From Rhodococcus aetherivorans (GTDB lineage Bacteria; Actinomycetota; Actinomycetes; Mycobacteriales; Mycobacteriaceae), in assembly GCF_011058165.1 (NCBI RefSeq), contig NZ_JAALEG010000001.1, forward strand, positions 62,001 through 126,000: a DNA stretch of 64,000 bases, given 5' to 3'. Below the pieces are notes generated by a model, which saw nothing but the letters and a program-made list of their open reading frames with translations, was not told where the DNA came from and ran no database searches. Positions 24,613 through 37,537 of the stretch are shown here, piece by piece; the stretch's first letter is position 1, and each line of letters begins with the position of its first letter. The position numbers were made by a program, and so were the translations under genes.

Positions 24613-25538
24613 CACACGAGGCGGAGACGGCGCAGCCTCGGCCCCGGCCCCGGGACGACCACCGCCCGCGGGCGGAGGTCGCCCTGGTCACGGGCCTGTC
24701 CGGAGCCGGTCTGAGCACCGCCGCGACGGCCCTCGAGGATCTCGGCTGGTTCGTCGCCGAGAACCTGCCCCCGCAGCTGGTCACCTCGATGGTCGATCTC
24801 GCGGTGCGGGCCGACCCGCCGCTGCAGCGCCTCGCCGTGGTCATGGACGTACGCAGCCGCCTGTTCACCGGCGACCTCGGCTGGGTCGTCACCGAACTGG
24901 CCGCCCGGCCCGTGCGCACCCGCGTGCTGTTCCTCGAGGCCACCGACGAGGTCCTCGTGCGTCGTTTCGAGCAGGTCCGCCGCAGCCACCCGCTGCAGGC
25001 CGACGCCGCCGACCGCACCCTCACCGACGGCATCGCCACCGAACGCGCCCAGCTCGCCGCGGTCAAGGCCGCCGCCGATCTGGTGGTCGACACGTCGTCG
25101 CTGTCCGGTCCGGAACTGCGCCGCAAGATCGAGTCCGCGTTCGGCGACGGCGACGCCGACTCGATCCGGGTCACCGTGGAATCGTTCGGATTCAAGTACG
25201 GTCTGCCGATGGACGCGGACGTGGTGTGCGACGTGCGGTTCCTGCCCAACCCGCACTGGGTGCCCGAGCTGCGTCCGCACACCGGCCAGGACGTCGACGT
25301 CCGCGACTACGTGCTGAGCCGGGACGGGGCGCAGGAATACCTGCAGACCTATCATCGGCTGCTCGAACTGACCACGGCCGGTTACCGCCGGGAGGGGAAG
25401 CGTTACATGACGATCGCGGTGGGCTGTACCGGTGGCAAGCACCGCAGCGTGGCGATGAGCGAGGCGCTCGCCGCGCGGCTCGACGCCGACCCGACGCTGT
25501 CGGTGCACGTCGCGCACCGGGATCTGGGGCGCGAATGA
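24609..25538 (+). CDS. rapZ: RapZ/YvcJ-family nucleotide-binding protein
   Basis: In enterobacteria RapZ directs decay of the GlmZ sRNA; in Actinobacteria it lies with yvcK and whiA and its role is less clear. 309 residues: P-loop region [21 protein letters not shown] (29-37 is the loop), NLPPQLV, the Walker B-like [14 protein letters not shown], and the conserved C-terminal half ([32 protein letters not shown]). The P-loop lysine/arginine position is Leu35. GTG overlaps the uvrC stop; its own stop overlaps the yvcK ATG. Confidence 0.93.
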   Translation: MTHEAETAQPRPRPRDDHRPRAEVALVTGLSGAGLSTAATALEDLGWFVAENLPPQLVTSMVDLAVRADPPLQRLAVVMDVRSRLFTGDLGWVVTELAARPVRTRVLFLEATDEVLVRRFEQVRRSHPLQADAADRTLTDGIATERAQLAAVKAAADLVVDTSSLSGPELRRKIESAFGDGDADSIRVTVESFGFKYGLPMDADVVCDVRFLPNPHWVPELRPHTGQDVDVRDYVLSRDGAQEYLQTYHRLLELTTAGYRREGKRYMTIAVGCTGGKHRSVAMSEALAARLDADPTLSVHVAHRDLGRE

Positions 25539-26602
25539 CGGGGCCCGGTTCCGCGGCCCCGGCGCCCGGGACCGGCGGCCCGGCCGGCGGGCAGGGCACC
25601 GCGCCGAATCCGTCGATCGTGGCCCTGGGCGGCGGCCACGGCCTGTACGCCACGCTCAGCGCCGTCCGCCGGCTCAGCGACCGCGTCACCGCCGTCGTCA
25701 CCGTCGCCGACGACGGCGGTTCCTCCGGCCGGCTGCGCGCCGAACTCGGCGTCATCCCGCCCGGCGACCTGCGCATGGCGCTGGCCGCGCTGGCCGCGGA
25801 CACCCCCGGGGTGCACACCTGGACCGAGACGGTGCAGCACCGGTTCGGCGGCACCGGCGCGCTCGCGGGCCACTCGGTGGGCAATCTCATCCTGGCCGGG
25901 CTGACCGAGGTCCTCGGCGATCCCGTGGCCGCCCTCGACCGCGTCGCCGAACTGCTCGAGGTGCGCGGCCGGGTACTGCCGATGTCGCCGATCGCCCTCG
26001 ACATCGAGGCGGACGTGTCCGGCCTCGAATCGGATCCGCGGGCCAGCCGCATCATCCGGGGGCAGGTCGCCGTCGCCACCACCCCCGGCAAGGTCCGGCG
26101 CGTGCGGCTGATCCCGGCCGACCCCCCGGCGTGTCCCGACGCGCTCGACGCGGTGGGCGCCGCCGACCTCGTCGTGCTCGGGCCCGGCTCGTGGTTCTCG
26201 AGCGTCATCCCGCACGTGCTCGTCCCCGACCTGCTCGAGGCGCTGGTGACGGCGCCGGCCCGCAAGGTGCTGGTGCTCAATCTGGCCGCCGAACCGGGGG
26301 AGACCGCCGGGTTCTCCTCCGAGCGGCACCTGCACGTGCTGGCCCAGCACGCCCCGGAGTTCCGGGTCGACCACGTGGTGGTCGACTCCGCATCGGTGCC
26401 CGAGGGCCGGGAACGCGAACACCTGTGCCGGGCCGCCGCCGGATTCGGCGCCCAGGTGGTCTACGCCGACGTGGCGGAGACCGGCACCCACCGACACGAC
26501 CCCGCCAAGCTGGCGGCGGTCCTGGCTCAACACCTGCCCGACGCGGCCCGCCCCCGGGACCTCGCGCAGCGGGACGGAAGGGAGATCCCCACGTGGCAAT
26601 GA
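25535..26602 (+). CDS. yvcK: YvcK/CofD-like regulatory protein (gluconeogenesis factor family)
   Basis: UDP-sugar-binding protein of the CofD-like fold linked to cell shape and peptidoglycan supply (CuvA in mycobacteria). 355 residues: a Pro/Gly-rich N-terminal 26 residues, then [60 protein letters not shown] and [15 protein letters not shown]. Coupled on both sides by ATGA-type overlaps or close spacing, within uvrC-rapZ-yvcK-whiA. Confidence 0.93.
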   Translation: MTGPGSAAPAPGTGGPAGGQGTAPNPSIVALGGGHGLYATLSAVRRLSDRVTAVVTVADDGGSSGRLRAELGVIPPGDLRMALAALAADTPGVHTWTETVQHRFGGTGALAGHSVGNLILAGLTEVLGDPVAALDRVAELLEVRGRVLPMSPIALDIEADVSGLESDPRASRIIRGQVAVATTPGKVRRVRLIPADPPACPDALDAVGAADLVVLGPGSWFSSVIPHVLVPDLLEALVTAPARKVLVLNLAAEPGETAGFSSERHLHVLAQHAPEFRVDHVVVDSASVPEGREREHLCRAAAGFGAQVVYADVAETGTHRHDPAKLAAVLAQHLPDAARPRDLAQRDGREIPTWQ

Positions 26603-27576
26603 CAGCGGAGGTCAAGGACGAGCTGAGCCGGCTGGCGGTCACCCGCACCAGCAGCCGCAAGGCCGAGGTGTCCGCCCTCCTGCGCTTCGCCGGCGGGCTG
26701 CACATCGTCGGGGGCCGTGTCGTCGTGGAGGCCGAGGTGGACCTCGGGTCGATCGCCCGCCGGTTGCGCCGCGAGATCTTCGAGCTCTACGGCTACTCCG
26801 CGGAGGTGCACGTCCTCGGCGCCGGCGGGTTGCGCAAGAGCTCGCGCTACGTGGTGCGCGTCGCCAAGGAGGGCGAGGCCCTGGCCCGCCAGACCGGTCT
26901 GCTCGACGTGCGCGGCCGCCCGGTCCGCGGCCTGCCCGCGCAGGTCGTCGGCGGCAGCATCGCCGACGCCGAGGCGGCGTGGCGCGGCGCATTCCTCGCC
27001 CACGGCTCGCTCACCGAGCCGGGCCGCTCGTCCGCCCTCGAGATCAGCTGCCCGGGCCCGGAGGCCGCGCTCGCGCTCGTCGGCGCCGCCCGGCGCCTCG
27101 GCATCGCCGCCAAGGCCCGCGAGGTGCGCGGCGCCGACCGGGTCGTCGTCCGCGACGGCGACGCCATCGGCGCGCTGCTCACCCACATGGGTGCCCAGGA
27201 CACCCGGCTGACCTGGGAGGAGCGCCGGATGCGGCGGGAGGTCCGCGCCACCGCCAACCGGCTCGCCAACTTCGACGACGCCAACCTGCGCCGCTCCGCG
27301 CGCGCCGCGGTGGCCGCGGCCGCCCGCGTCGAGCGGGCCCTGGCGATCCTCGGCGACGACGTGCCCGACCACCTCGCCGCGGCCGGTGCCCTGCGCGTGC
27401 AGCACCGGCAGGCGTCGCTCGAGGAACTGGGCCAGCTCGCCGACCCGCCGATGACGAAGGACGCCGTCGCCGGACGCATCCGCCGGCTGCTGTCCATGGC
27501 GGACCGCCGGGCCAAGGATCTCGGCATCCCGGACACCGAATCCGCGGTGACCCCGGAGCTGCTCGACGAGGCCTAG
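26593..27576 (+). CDS. whiA: Sporulation/cell-division transcription factor WhiA
   Basis: DNA-binding protein conserved in Gram-positive bacteria; controls septation genes. 327 residues: an N-terminal LAGLIDADG homing-endonuclease-like fold without catalytic acids ([35 protein letters not shown]) and a C-terminal HTH ([25 protein letters not shown]). GTG 26593 is chosen: it gives [14 protein letters not shown], like M. tuberculosis, and has GGAAGGGAG upstream. It overlaps the yvcK end by 10 bp. An ATG at 26599 is the alternative. Confidence 0.95.
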   Translation: MAMTAEVKDELSRLAVTRTSSRKAEVSALLRFAGGLHIVGGRVVVEAEVDLGSIARRLRREIFELYGYSAEVHVLGAGGLRKSSRYVVRVAKEGEALARQTGLLDVRGRPVRGLPAQVVGGSIADAEAAWRGAFLAHGSLTEPGRSSALEISCPGPEAALALVGAARRLGIAAKAREVRGADRVVVRDGDAIGALLTHMGAQDTRLTWEERRMRREVRATANRLANFDDANLRRSARAAVAAAARVERALAILGDDVPDHLAAAGALRVQHRQASLEELGQLADPPMTKDAVAGRIRRLLSMADRRAKDLGIPDTESAVTPELLDEA

Positions 27577-27582
27577 CCGGCC

Positions 27583-27614
27583 GGCCCCGGGCGGCGGCCG
27601 CGCCGCCCCGGGCC
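27583..27614 (+). terminator. GC-rich hairpin after whiA
   Basis: 14-bp arms (27583-27596 and 27601-27614) pair with a single mismatch around a 4-nt loop, 7 bp after the whiA stop. Confidence 0.5.
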
Positions 27615-27642
27615 TCCTGCCGCGCCCCGCCGGCCCCGCAGA

Positions 27643-27648
27643 TAGGGT
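27643..27648 (+). promoter_or_regulatory. Candidate -10 element of the gap operon
   Basis: TAGGGT lies 105 bp before the gap start, after the whiA terminator. AAAGGAGCG is the ribosome site for gap. Confidence 0.3.
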
Positions 27649-27669
27649 AGGGGTCACATCGACCGATGA

Positions 27670-28773
<1,104 letters not shown>

Positions 28774-28793
28774 CCGAACAGGACAGTCGAACA

Positions 28794-30005
28794 GTGGCAG
28801 TTCAGACCCTGAAGGATCTGCTCGACGCCGGCGTCGAGGGTCGTGGCGTGCTGGTGCGCTCGGACCTCAACGTCCCGTTGGACGGCGCGACGATCACCGA
28901 CCCCGGCCGCATCGTCGCGTCCGCCCCGACGATCGCCGCGCTCGCCGAGGCGGGCGCGAAGGTCGTCGTCACCGCCCACCTGGGCCGGCCCAAGGGCGAG
29001 CCCGATCCGAAGTTCTCCCTCGCCCCGGTCGCGGCGAAGCTCGGTGAGGTGCTCGGCCGCAACGTCCAGCTCGCCGGCGACGTCGTCGGACAGGACGCGC
29101 TGGCCCGCTCGGAGGGCCTGACCGACGGCGACATCCTCCTGCTCGAGAACATCCGTTTCGATCCGCGCGAGACCAGCAAGGACGAGGCGGAGCGGCAGGC
29201 GCTGGCGCGCGAGCTCGTCGAACTCGTCGGCGAGGACGGCGCGTTCGTCTCCGACGGATTCGGTGTGGTGCACCGCAAGCAGGCGTCGGTGTACGACGTG
29301 GCGAACCTGCTGCCGCACTACGCGGGCAACCTCGTCGCCGCCGAGGTCGAGGTGCTGGCCAAGCTCACGGCCGATCCGGAGCGGCCCTACGCGGTGGTGC
29401 TCGGCGGCTCGAAGGTCTCCGACAAGCTCGCCGTGATCGAGGCCCTCGCCCCCAAGGTCGACACCCTCGTCATCGGCGGCGGCATGTGCTTCACCTTCCT
29501 TGCGGCGCAAGGTATCTCGGTGGGCAACTCGCTGCTCGAGGAGTCGATGACCGAGACCTGCAAGGGCCTGCTCGAGCGGTTCGGCGACGTCATCCACATC
29601 CCGCAGGACGTGGTCGTCGCCGACGCGTTCGCCGCCGACGCCGAGGCCGAGACGGTGCCCGTCACCGAGATCCCGGACGGCTGGATGGGCCTGGACATCG
29701 GACCCGAGTCGGTGGCCCGGTTCGCCCAGTACCTCACCGGCGCCAAGACCGTGTTCTGGAACGGCCCGATGGGCGTGTTCGAGTTCGAGAAGTTCGCGGC
29801 CGGCACCAAGGGGGTCGCCGAGGCGATCGTCGAGGCCACCCGCGCCGGCGCGTTCAGCGTCGTCGGCGGCGGCGACTCGGCCGCGGCGGTGCGCCTGCTC
29901 GGCCTGCCCGAGGACGGGTTCTCGCACATCTCCACCGGCGGCGGCGCCTCCCTCGAGTACCTCGAGGGCAAGGAACTGCCCGGCATCGCTGCACTGGAGG
30001 CCTGA
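28794..30005 (+). CDS. pgk: Phosphoglycerate kinase
   Basis: Transfers phosphate from 1,3-bisphosphoglycerate to ADP. 403 residues with [68 protein letters not shown] and the nucleotide loop [14 protein letters not shown] start 20 bp after gap; 1 bp separates its stop from tpiA. Confidence 0.98.
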   Translation: MAVQTLKDLLDAGVEGRGVLVRSDLNVPLDGATITDPGRIVASAPTIAALAEAGAKVVVTAHLGRPKGEPDPKFSLAPVAAKLGEVLGRNVQLAGDVVGQDALARSEGLTDGDILLLENIRFDPRETSKDEAERQALARELVELVGEDGAFVSDGFGVVHRKQASVYDVANLLPHYAGNLVAAEVEVLAKLTADPERPYAVVLGGSKVSDKLAVIEALAPKVDTLVIGGGMCFTFLAAQGISVGNSLLEESMTETCKGLLERFGDVIHIPQDVVVADAFAADAEAETVPVTEIPDGWMGLDIGPESVARFAQYLTGAKTVFWNGPMGVFEFEKFAAGTKGVAEAIVEATRAGAFSVVGGGDSAAAVRLLGLPEDGFSHISTGGGASLEYLEGKELPGIAALEA

Positions 30006-30006
30006 G

Positions 30007-30789
30007 ATGACCCGTAAGCCGCTCATCGCCGGCAACTGGAAGATGAACCTCAACCACCTCGAGGCCATCGCCCTGGTGCAGAAGATCGCCTTCGCGCTGC
30101 CGGAGAAGTACCTCGAGAAGGTGGACGTGACGGTGCTGCCGCCGTTCACGGACATCCGCAGCGTCCAGACGCTGATCGAGGGCGACAAGCTGCTGCTCAC
30201 CTACGGTGCCCAGGACGTCTCCGCCCACGACTCCGGCGCCTACACCGGCGAGATCAGCGGTGCGATGCTGGCCAAGCTGGGCTGCGCCTACGTCGTCGTC
30301 GGCCACTCCGAGCGGCGCACGCTGCACGGCGAGACCGACCAGATCGTGCTCGCCAAGACCAAGGCGGCCCTGCGGCACGGGCTGACCCCGATCGTCTGCA
30401 TCGGCGAGGGCCTCGACGTCCGCGAGGCCGGCCGGCACGTGTCCCACAACGTCGCCCAGCTGCGCGGGTCCCTCGCCGGGCTCTCGTCCGACGAGATCGC
30501 GAAGATCGTCGTCGCGTACGAGCCGGTGTGGGCCATCGGCACCGGCAAGGTGGCCTCGGCCGCCGACGCCCAGGAGGTGTGCGCCGCGGTGCGCGCCACC
30601 CTCGCCGAGCTCGCCTCCCCGGAGGTCGCCGACGCCGTCCGCGTGCTCTACGGCGGCTCGGTCAACGCCAAGAACGTCGGCGAGCTCGTCGCCCAGCCCG
30701 ACATCGACGGCGGTCTCGTCGGCGGCGCCTCGCTCAAGGCCGACGAGTTCGCACAGCTCTCCGCGATCGCCGCGGGCGGCCCGCTGTAA
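30007..30789 (+). CDS. tpiA: Triosephosphate isomerase
   Basis: Interconverts dihydroxyacetone phosphate and glyceraldehyde 3-phosphate. 260 residues with AGNWKMNL (Asn, Lys), VVGHSERR (catalytic His), [15 protein letters not shown] (catalytic Glu, loop 6) and [12 protein letters not shown]. Confidence 0.98.
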   Translation: MTRKPLIAGNWKMNLNHLEAIALVQKIAFALPEKYLEKVDVTVLPPFTDIRSVQTLIEGDKLLLTYGAQDVSAHDSGAYTGEISGAMLAKLGCAYVVVGHSERRTLHGETDQIVLAKTKAALRHGLTPIVCIGEGLDVREAGRHVSHNVAQLRGSLAGLSSDEIAKIVVAYEPVWAIGTGKVASAADAQEVCAAVRATLAELASPEVADAVRVLYGGSVNAKNVGELVAQPDIDGGLVGGASLKADEFAQLSAIAAGGPL

Positions 30790-30794
30790 GCACC

Positions 30795-30839
30795 CGCGGC
30801 GCCCTTCCGGATCCCCCCGAGGCCCGGAAGGACGCCGCG
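30795..30839 (+). terminator. Hairpin between tpiA and secG
   Basis: Arms CGCGGCG-C-CCTTCCGG and CCGGAAGG-A-CGCCGCG form 7 + 8 bp around one mismatch, with a 13-nt loop, starting 6 bp after the tpiA stop. secG has its own -10 just beyond. Confidence 0.55.
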
Positions 30840-30850
30840 ACGGCGCCCTG

Positions 30851-30856
30851 TAGTCT
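30851..30856 (+). promoter_or_regulatory. Leaderless -10 element of secG
   Basis: TAGTCT, 6 nt, then ATG at 30863; no ribosome site. Confidence 0.5.
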
Positions 30857-30862
30857 GGCGCC

Positions 30863-31096
30863 ATGGCACTGTTCCTCGACATCCTGCTGATCACCACCAG
30901 CCTGCTGCTGATCCTGCTCGTGCTGCTGCATCGCGGTAAGGGCGGCGGTCTGTCCACCCTGTTCGGTGGCGGTGTCCAGTCCAGCCTGTCCGGCTCCAGT
31001 GTCGCCGAGAAGAACCTCGACCGGCTGACCGTCTTCACCGGCATCGTCTGGCTGATCGCCATCCTCGGCATCGGCCTGCAGATCAAGTTCAGCTGA
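30863..31096 (+). CDS. secG: Preprotein translocase subunit SecG
   Basis: Small partner of SecYE in the plasma membrane. 77 residues with two membrane helices ([20 protein letters not shown] and [18 protein letters not shown]) separated by the conserved cytoplasmic loop [15 protein letters not shown]. Position after tpiA is as in other actinobacteria. Confidence 0.96.
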   Translation: MALFLDILLITTSLLLILLVLLHRGKGGGLSTLFGGGVQSSLSGSSVAEKNLDRLTVFTGIVWLIAILGIGLQIKFS

Positions 31097-31102
31097 TCGC
31101 TC

Positions 31103-31146
31103 CGCACGACGGCGCGACCCGGAATTCCGGGTCGCGCCGTCGTGCG
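31103..31146. terminator. 44-bp perfect palindrome between secG and ppc
   Basis: 22-bp arms without a single mismatch meet at GGAATTCC, with no spacer. It begins 7 bp after the secG stop and ends 8 bp before the ppc -10 hexamer, so as RNA it would be a strong secG terminator and as DNA it covers the ppc -35 region. Confidence 0.65.
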
Positions 31147-31154
31147 TCGGCCGC

Positions 31155-31160
31155 GATACT
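31155..31160 (+). promoter_or_regulatory. Leaderless -10 element of ppc
   Basis: GATACT, 6 nt, then ATG at 31167; no ribosome site. Confidence 0.45.
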
Positions 31161-31166
31161 GACCGG

Positions 31167-33938
<2,772 letters not shown>

Positions 33939-34032
33939 CGGCGGGGTGACAGCGGCCGAACGCCGGGGCCCCGTGCCCGCTCAGCGGGAAGACGGCGCCC
34001 CGAACGGCCGTGAGCCCGCTACAACGGGACAG

Positions 34033-34443
34033 GTGACACACGACCGCGAACAGATCATCGAACGGCTCGCCGAGCTCGCCGCCGCCCTCGACCGCCGCGA
34101 CTGGGAGGCCCTCGGGGCCGCCTTCACCGACTCTGCCACCGGCTACGGTGCCGCGGGCCGCGACGGCATCGTCGCCGTGGTCCGCGCGCACCTCGGTGGC
34201 TGCGGACCGTCGCAGCATCTGCTGGGCAACCACCGTGTCGAGGTCGACGGCGACCGGGCCCGGTCACTGACGTATGCCCGCGTCCACCATCAGGGCGCGG
34301 GTCCGGCCGCCGGAGCGAGTTACGAGTGTTTCGGCGAATACGACGATCGGTGGACCCGCACCCGGGACGGCTGGCGCCTGACCTCCCGCACCTTCACCGT
34401 GTCCCACGACCTCGGCGACGCCGCCGTGCTCAGGCCCGGCTGA
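34033..34443 (+). CDS. SnoaL/NTF2-like domain protein
   Basis: 136 residues of cone-shaped NTF2 fold: IIERLAELAAALDRRDWEALGAAFTDSATGYG, then HLLGNHRVEVDGDRARSLTYARVHHQG and the closing strand TRDGWRLTSRTFTV. Such proteins are small hydrolases, isomerases or ligand binders; catalytic residues cannot be assigned. GTG 34033 follows TACAAC by 7 nt and starts next to the conserved helix; an upstream in-frame GTG at 33946 would add 29 residues of low complexity. Confidence 0.75.
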   Translation: MTHDREQIIERLAELAAALDRRDWEALGAAFTDSATGYGAAGRDGIVAVVRAHLGGCGPSQHLLGNHRVEVDGDRARSLTYARVHHQGAGPAAGASYECFGEYDDRWTRTRDGWRLTSRTFTVSHDLGDAAVLRPG

Positions 34444-34448
34444 CCTCC

Positions 34449-34465
34449 GGACCGCGCCGCGGTCC
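34449..34465. terminator. Small hairpin between convergent NTF2-like and alkylsulfatase genes
   Basis: GGACCGC and GCGGTCC pair around GCC, 5 bp after the NTF2-like gene stop. Confidence 0.35.
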
Positions 34466-34480
34466 CGGCAGCGGCGGGAG

Positions 34481-36367
34481 TCAGGGCGTGACGATCGCGA
34501 AGTCCGGATCCACCGGTGCGAGCACCTCGAAGAGCCGGCCCGCCACCGTCGGGTCGCCCGTCACCGCGATCGTCCCGTCCGCGAGGGCCGTCGCCGGATC
34601 CAGCTGCCCGGTGAGCGCACCGATCAGCGTGCGGCGGGTGAGGGTGAACACCGTGCTGCCCGGCAGCGGCGCGTCGACGGTCCGGTGGTTGAGCACGCCG
34701 TGCTGCAGCTCCGTGAGATACGTGATCCCGAGGTCGGTGAGGATCCACGAGATCACGAGCCGCAGGTCCCACGCACGCGGCCCGTCCACCCGCACGGCCA
34801 GGCTGTCGAAGAGCTGCGGGACGGTCAGCGCATCGAGGAAGTCGCCCGAGGACTGCACGGGCGAGCCGAAGATCCCGTCGCGGAGCTCCTTCGCGCCGGC
34901 CAGGTAGATGCAGCGCCAGGTGCCGTTCTCGGAGCCGTACGCGAGTTGCTCCATCGCGTCGGCCTGCAGGGCCCGGGCGGCCTGGTCGGTGTCGTCGGTG
35001 AACAGCAGATGCTTGCAGACCTCGAGCACCCAGCGGTAGTCGCCCTCCTCGAAGGCGTCCCGCGCGACGGCGAGGGCGGCGTCGGCGCCGCCCATGGCGT
35101 CGACGTACCGGCGGGCTGCCTCGACCGGGGGATGGGCCCACAGGTTGGCGGGATTGCCGTCGTACCACCCCATGTACCGCTGGTAGATCGCCTTGACGTT
35201 GTGGCTCACCGAGCCGTAGTAGCCGTGGGTGTGCCACGCGGCCGCCAGGGCCGGGGGCATCTCGAACCGCTCGGCGATCTCCGCGCCCACGAGCCCCTGG
35301 TTCATCATCCGCAGCGTCTGATCGTGCAGGTACAGGTACATGTCGCGCTGCACGGACAGGAATTCGAGCGCACGTTCGCGGCCCCACGTCGGCCAGTGGT
35401 GCGAGGCGAACACGATGTCGAGTGCGTCGCCCCACAGGCCGATCGTCTCGTTGAGGTAGTGGCCCCAGGCGTGCGCGTCGCGCACCACCGCGCCGCGCAG
35501 CGTGAGGATGTTGTGCATGGTGTGGGTGGCGTTCTCCGCCGCGCACAGGGCTCGCCGATCGGGGAACCAGATGTTCATCTCGGCCGGGGCCTCGGTGCCG
35601 GGGGTGAGCTGGAAGACCATCCGCACCCCGTCGACGGTGAGTTCCTGCCCGGTCGCGGTGATGTCGACGGTCGGCGCGATGAGCGTGACGGTGCCGGCCG
35701 AGCTGGTCTGGCCCAGCCCGGCCCCGATCTGACCGGCCGGACCCTTCTCGAGCGCCGCGCCGTACATGTAGCCCGAGCGGCGCGACATCGCCGTGCCGGC
35801 GAAGAGGTTCTCCGCCACCGCGTGTTCGAGGAACCCGGCCGGGGCGACGACGGGGACCGTCCCGGCCTCGACGAGCCCCGGGTCGAGCACACCCTTGACA
35901 CCGCCGAAGTGGTCGACGTGGGAGTGGGTGTAGATCATCCCGGAGACGGGTCGGTCGCCGCGGTACCCGCGGTACAGGGCCAGGGCGGCCGCGGCGGTCT
36001 CCGCGCTGATCAGGGGGTCGATCACGATCACCCCGGCCTCACCCTCGACGACGGTCATCACCGACAGGTCGAATCCGCGCAGCTGGTAGATCCCCGGCAC
36101 CACCTCGAACAGGCCGTCCTCGGCGAGCAGCCGTCCCTGCCGCCACAGGCTCGGATGCGCCGTCTCCGGCGCGGACCCGTCCAGGAACGCGTAGGCGTCG
36201 AGGTCCCACACCACCCGCCCGTCCGCGCCGGTGATCCGCCGCTGCTCGCTGCGGCCGACGAACCCGCGCGTCACGTCCTCGGAATCCTGCCCGTCGTCCG
36301 CGGGCAGCGCGGCCGCCGCGGCCTGCAGGTTCCGCCGGGTCGTCTCGCTGGCACCGCCTGCGCTCAT
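34481..36367 (-). CDS. Alkylsulfatase of the metallo-beta-lactamase superfamily (SdsA1/BDS1-like)
   Basis: Hydrolyses alkyl sulfates such as SDS. 628 residues: binuclear zinc site THSHVDHFGGVKGV (147-160), the acidic/His segment CAAENATHTMHNILTLRGA, SHHWPTWGRERALEFL, a helical dimerisation domain (VARDAFEEGDYRWVLEVCKHLLFTD) and a C-terminal SCP2-like lipid-binding domain. Unlike the secreted Pseudomonas SdsA1, I see no signal peptide, so it probably acts in the cytoplasm. It stands alone as a monocistronic accessory gene. Confidence 0.9.
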   Translation of the reverse strand: MSAGGASETTRRNLQAAAAALPADDGQDSEDVTRGFVGRSEQRRITGADGRVVWDLDAYAFLDGSAPETAHPSLWRQGRLLAEDGLFEVVPGIYQLRGFDLSVMTVVEGEAGVIVIDPLISAETAAAALALYRGYRGDRPVSGMIYTHSHVDHFGGVKGVLDPGLVEAGTVPVVAPAGFLEHAVAENLFAGTAMSRRSGYMYGAALEKGPAGQIGAGLGQTSSAGTVTLIAPTVDITATGQELTVDGVRMVFQLTPGTEAPAEMNIWFPDRRALCAAENATHTMHNILTLRGAVVRDAHAWGHYLNETIGLWGDALDIVFASHHWPTWGRERALEFLSVQRDMYLYLHDQTLRMMNQGLVGAEIAERFEMPPALAAAWHTHGYYGSVSHNVKAIYQRYMGWYDGNPANLWAHPPVEAARRYVDAMGGADAALAVARDAFEEGDYRWVLEVCKHLLFTDDTDQAARALQADAMEQLAYGSENGTWRCIYLAGAKELRDGIFGSPVQSSGDFLDALTVPQLFDSLAVRVDGPRAWDLRLVISWILTDLGITYLTELQHGVLNHRTVDAPLPGSTVFTLTRRTLIGALTGQLDPATALADGTIAVTGDPTVAGRLFEVLAPVDPDFAIVTP

Positions 36368-36527
36368 GACGCCGCCCTCCTCGGAATCTCGGCTGTGTCG
36401 AGGGTACGGTCGGCCCGTCGCGGCGGGTGCACGGAATCGGGGAATCCGCCGCCGGCGCTGCCCGCCGCCGGCGAGGCGGCCGGACCCGTGCAGACGGAGC
36501 GTGCGGCTCCGGCGTGCGCGTGCGCAG

Positions 36528-36722
36528 TCACCGATCCGGACCGTCGGCCTCGTCCAGTTCGACGCGGGCAGCGGTGCCCGCCGCCTCGACGGTCGGATGC
36601 GCGTGCGCGAGCATGGCCTCGTCCCCGGCGGCGACGAGCACGTCGCGGACCACCCCGCTGTCGCGGGCCGGGTACAGACGGATTCCGCGGTGGCCGAGGG
36701 CGTCGGCGAGCCGGCCCAGCAC
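36528..36722 (-). CDS. Small hypothetical protein (64 aa)
   Basis: GTG start 11 bp after the stop of the SRPBCC gene; starts MLGRLADALGHRGIRLYPAR and ends acidic (ELDEADGPDR). No family recognised and no strong ribosome site. It may be translated as the second gene of the SRPBCC unit, or be chance. Confidence 0.35.
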   Translation of the reverse strand: MLGRLADALGHRGIRLYPARDSGVVRDVLVAAGDEAMLAHAHPTVEAAGTAARVELDEADGPDR

Positions 36723-36733
36723 CTGTGCGGTGT

Positions 36734-37222
36734 TCAGCGGTACTCGTCGGCGAGGTCGAGGTAGCCGTCCCAGCGGGGCAGGGCGCGGCCGGCGAGCACG
36801 GCGTCGAGCCGGTCGAGATAGTACTGCCAGCCGGGACCGACCTCCGAGGTCTCCGACCGCGGTACGTGCCGGTGGGAGAACTCGAGCGTGGTGACGACAC
36901 CGACCTGCTTCACGGTGACCTCGAGATGCCACCCGTCCTGGTCGACGCCGAGCTCGTGGGGTGGATCGCAGCGCAGGATCCGCACGTCCGTCGTCGCCGT
37001 GTCGTGCTCGTCGGTCATCGTCAGCCGCACCCGTCCGGAGGTGGGGTCGCCCGTCCACCGTCCGTACCAGCGTTCGAGCCGGTCCGACTCGGTCAACGCC
37101 GCCCACACCTCGCCCACCGGCAGCGCGAAACTGCGCACGTAGTGCAGGGTCACGAGCGAGGACCCGTCCGGACAGCCGTGCTCGGGACGGATCTCGCCGA
37201 GGACGGTGGTCGGGGTGCTCAT
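36734..37222 (-). CDS. SRPBCC/AHSA1-family START-like protein
   Basis: 162 residues of the helix-grip ligand-binding fold: VTLHYVRSFALPVGEVWAALTESDRLERWYGRWTGD, then DVRILRCDPPHELGVDQDGWHLEV and GPGWQYYLDRLDAVLAG. Family members are stress proteins or environment sensors, often paired with an ArsR regulator, which is not present here. ATG 37222 has AAAGGAGCG upstream. Confidence 0.85.
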   Translation of the reverse strand: MSTPTTVLGEIRPEHGCPDGSSLVTLHYVRSFALPVGEVWAALTESDRLERWYGRWTGDPTSGRVRLTMTDEHDTATTDVRILRCDPPHELGVDQDGWHLEVTVKQVGVVTTLEFSHRHVPRSETSEVGPGWQYYLDRLDAVLAGRALPRWDGYLDLADEYR

Positions 37223-37372
37223 CGAACGCTCCTTTCCACGCAGTGCTGTCCCCATTGTGATCCGCCGGGTGTCACCCTGCCGGGTTCGGGGTCGGACCGA
37301 CTCGGCGGGGAACCGCCGGGGCGGCCGCGGCGTCGAACGAGGCAGGGAACACCACAGGGGAGGAGCCCCACC

Positions 37373-37534
37373 ATGGACCGTAGGACGGTGCGCTGCAGCC
37401 GTGCCCGCCTCACCGGGCTGCACACGACCCGCAACCCGAGCTGGACCGCGCGCCTGCGCTGCGGCGTGACCGACGGCTGCCGGCCCCCGGATCCACGGGC
37501 GGGCGAGCCCGACCGGGACGGACCGTGGCGGTGA
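37373..37534 (+). CDS. Small basic hypothetical protein (53 aa)
   Basis: ATG preceded by AGGGGAGGAG, the best ribosome site in the neighbourhood. The peptide begins MDRRTVRCSRARLTGLH, has three cysteines and is Arg-rich. It fits exactly between the SRPBCC start and the pgl stop. No family recognised; composition could also arise by chance in GC-rich DNA. Confidence 0.35.
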   Translation: MDRRTVRCSRARLTGLHTTRNPSWTARLRCGVTDGCRPPDPRAGEPDRDGPWR

Positions 37535-37537
37535 CGG

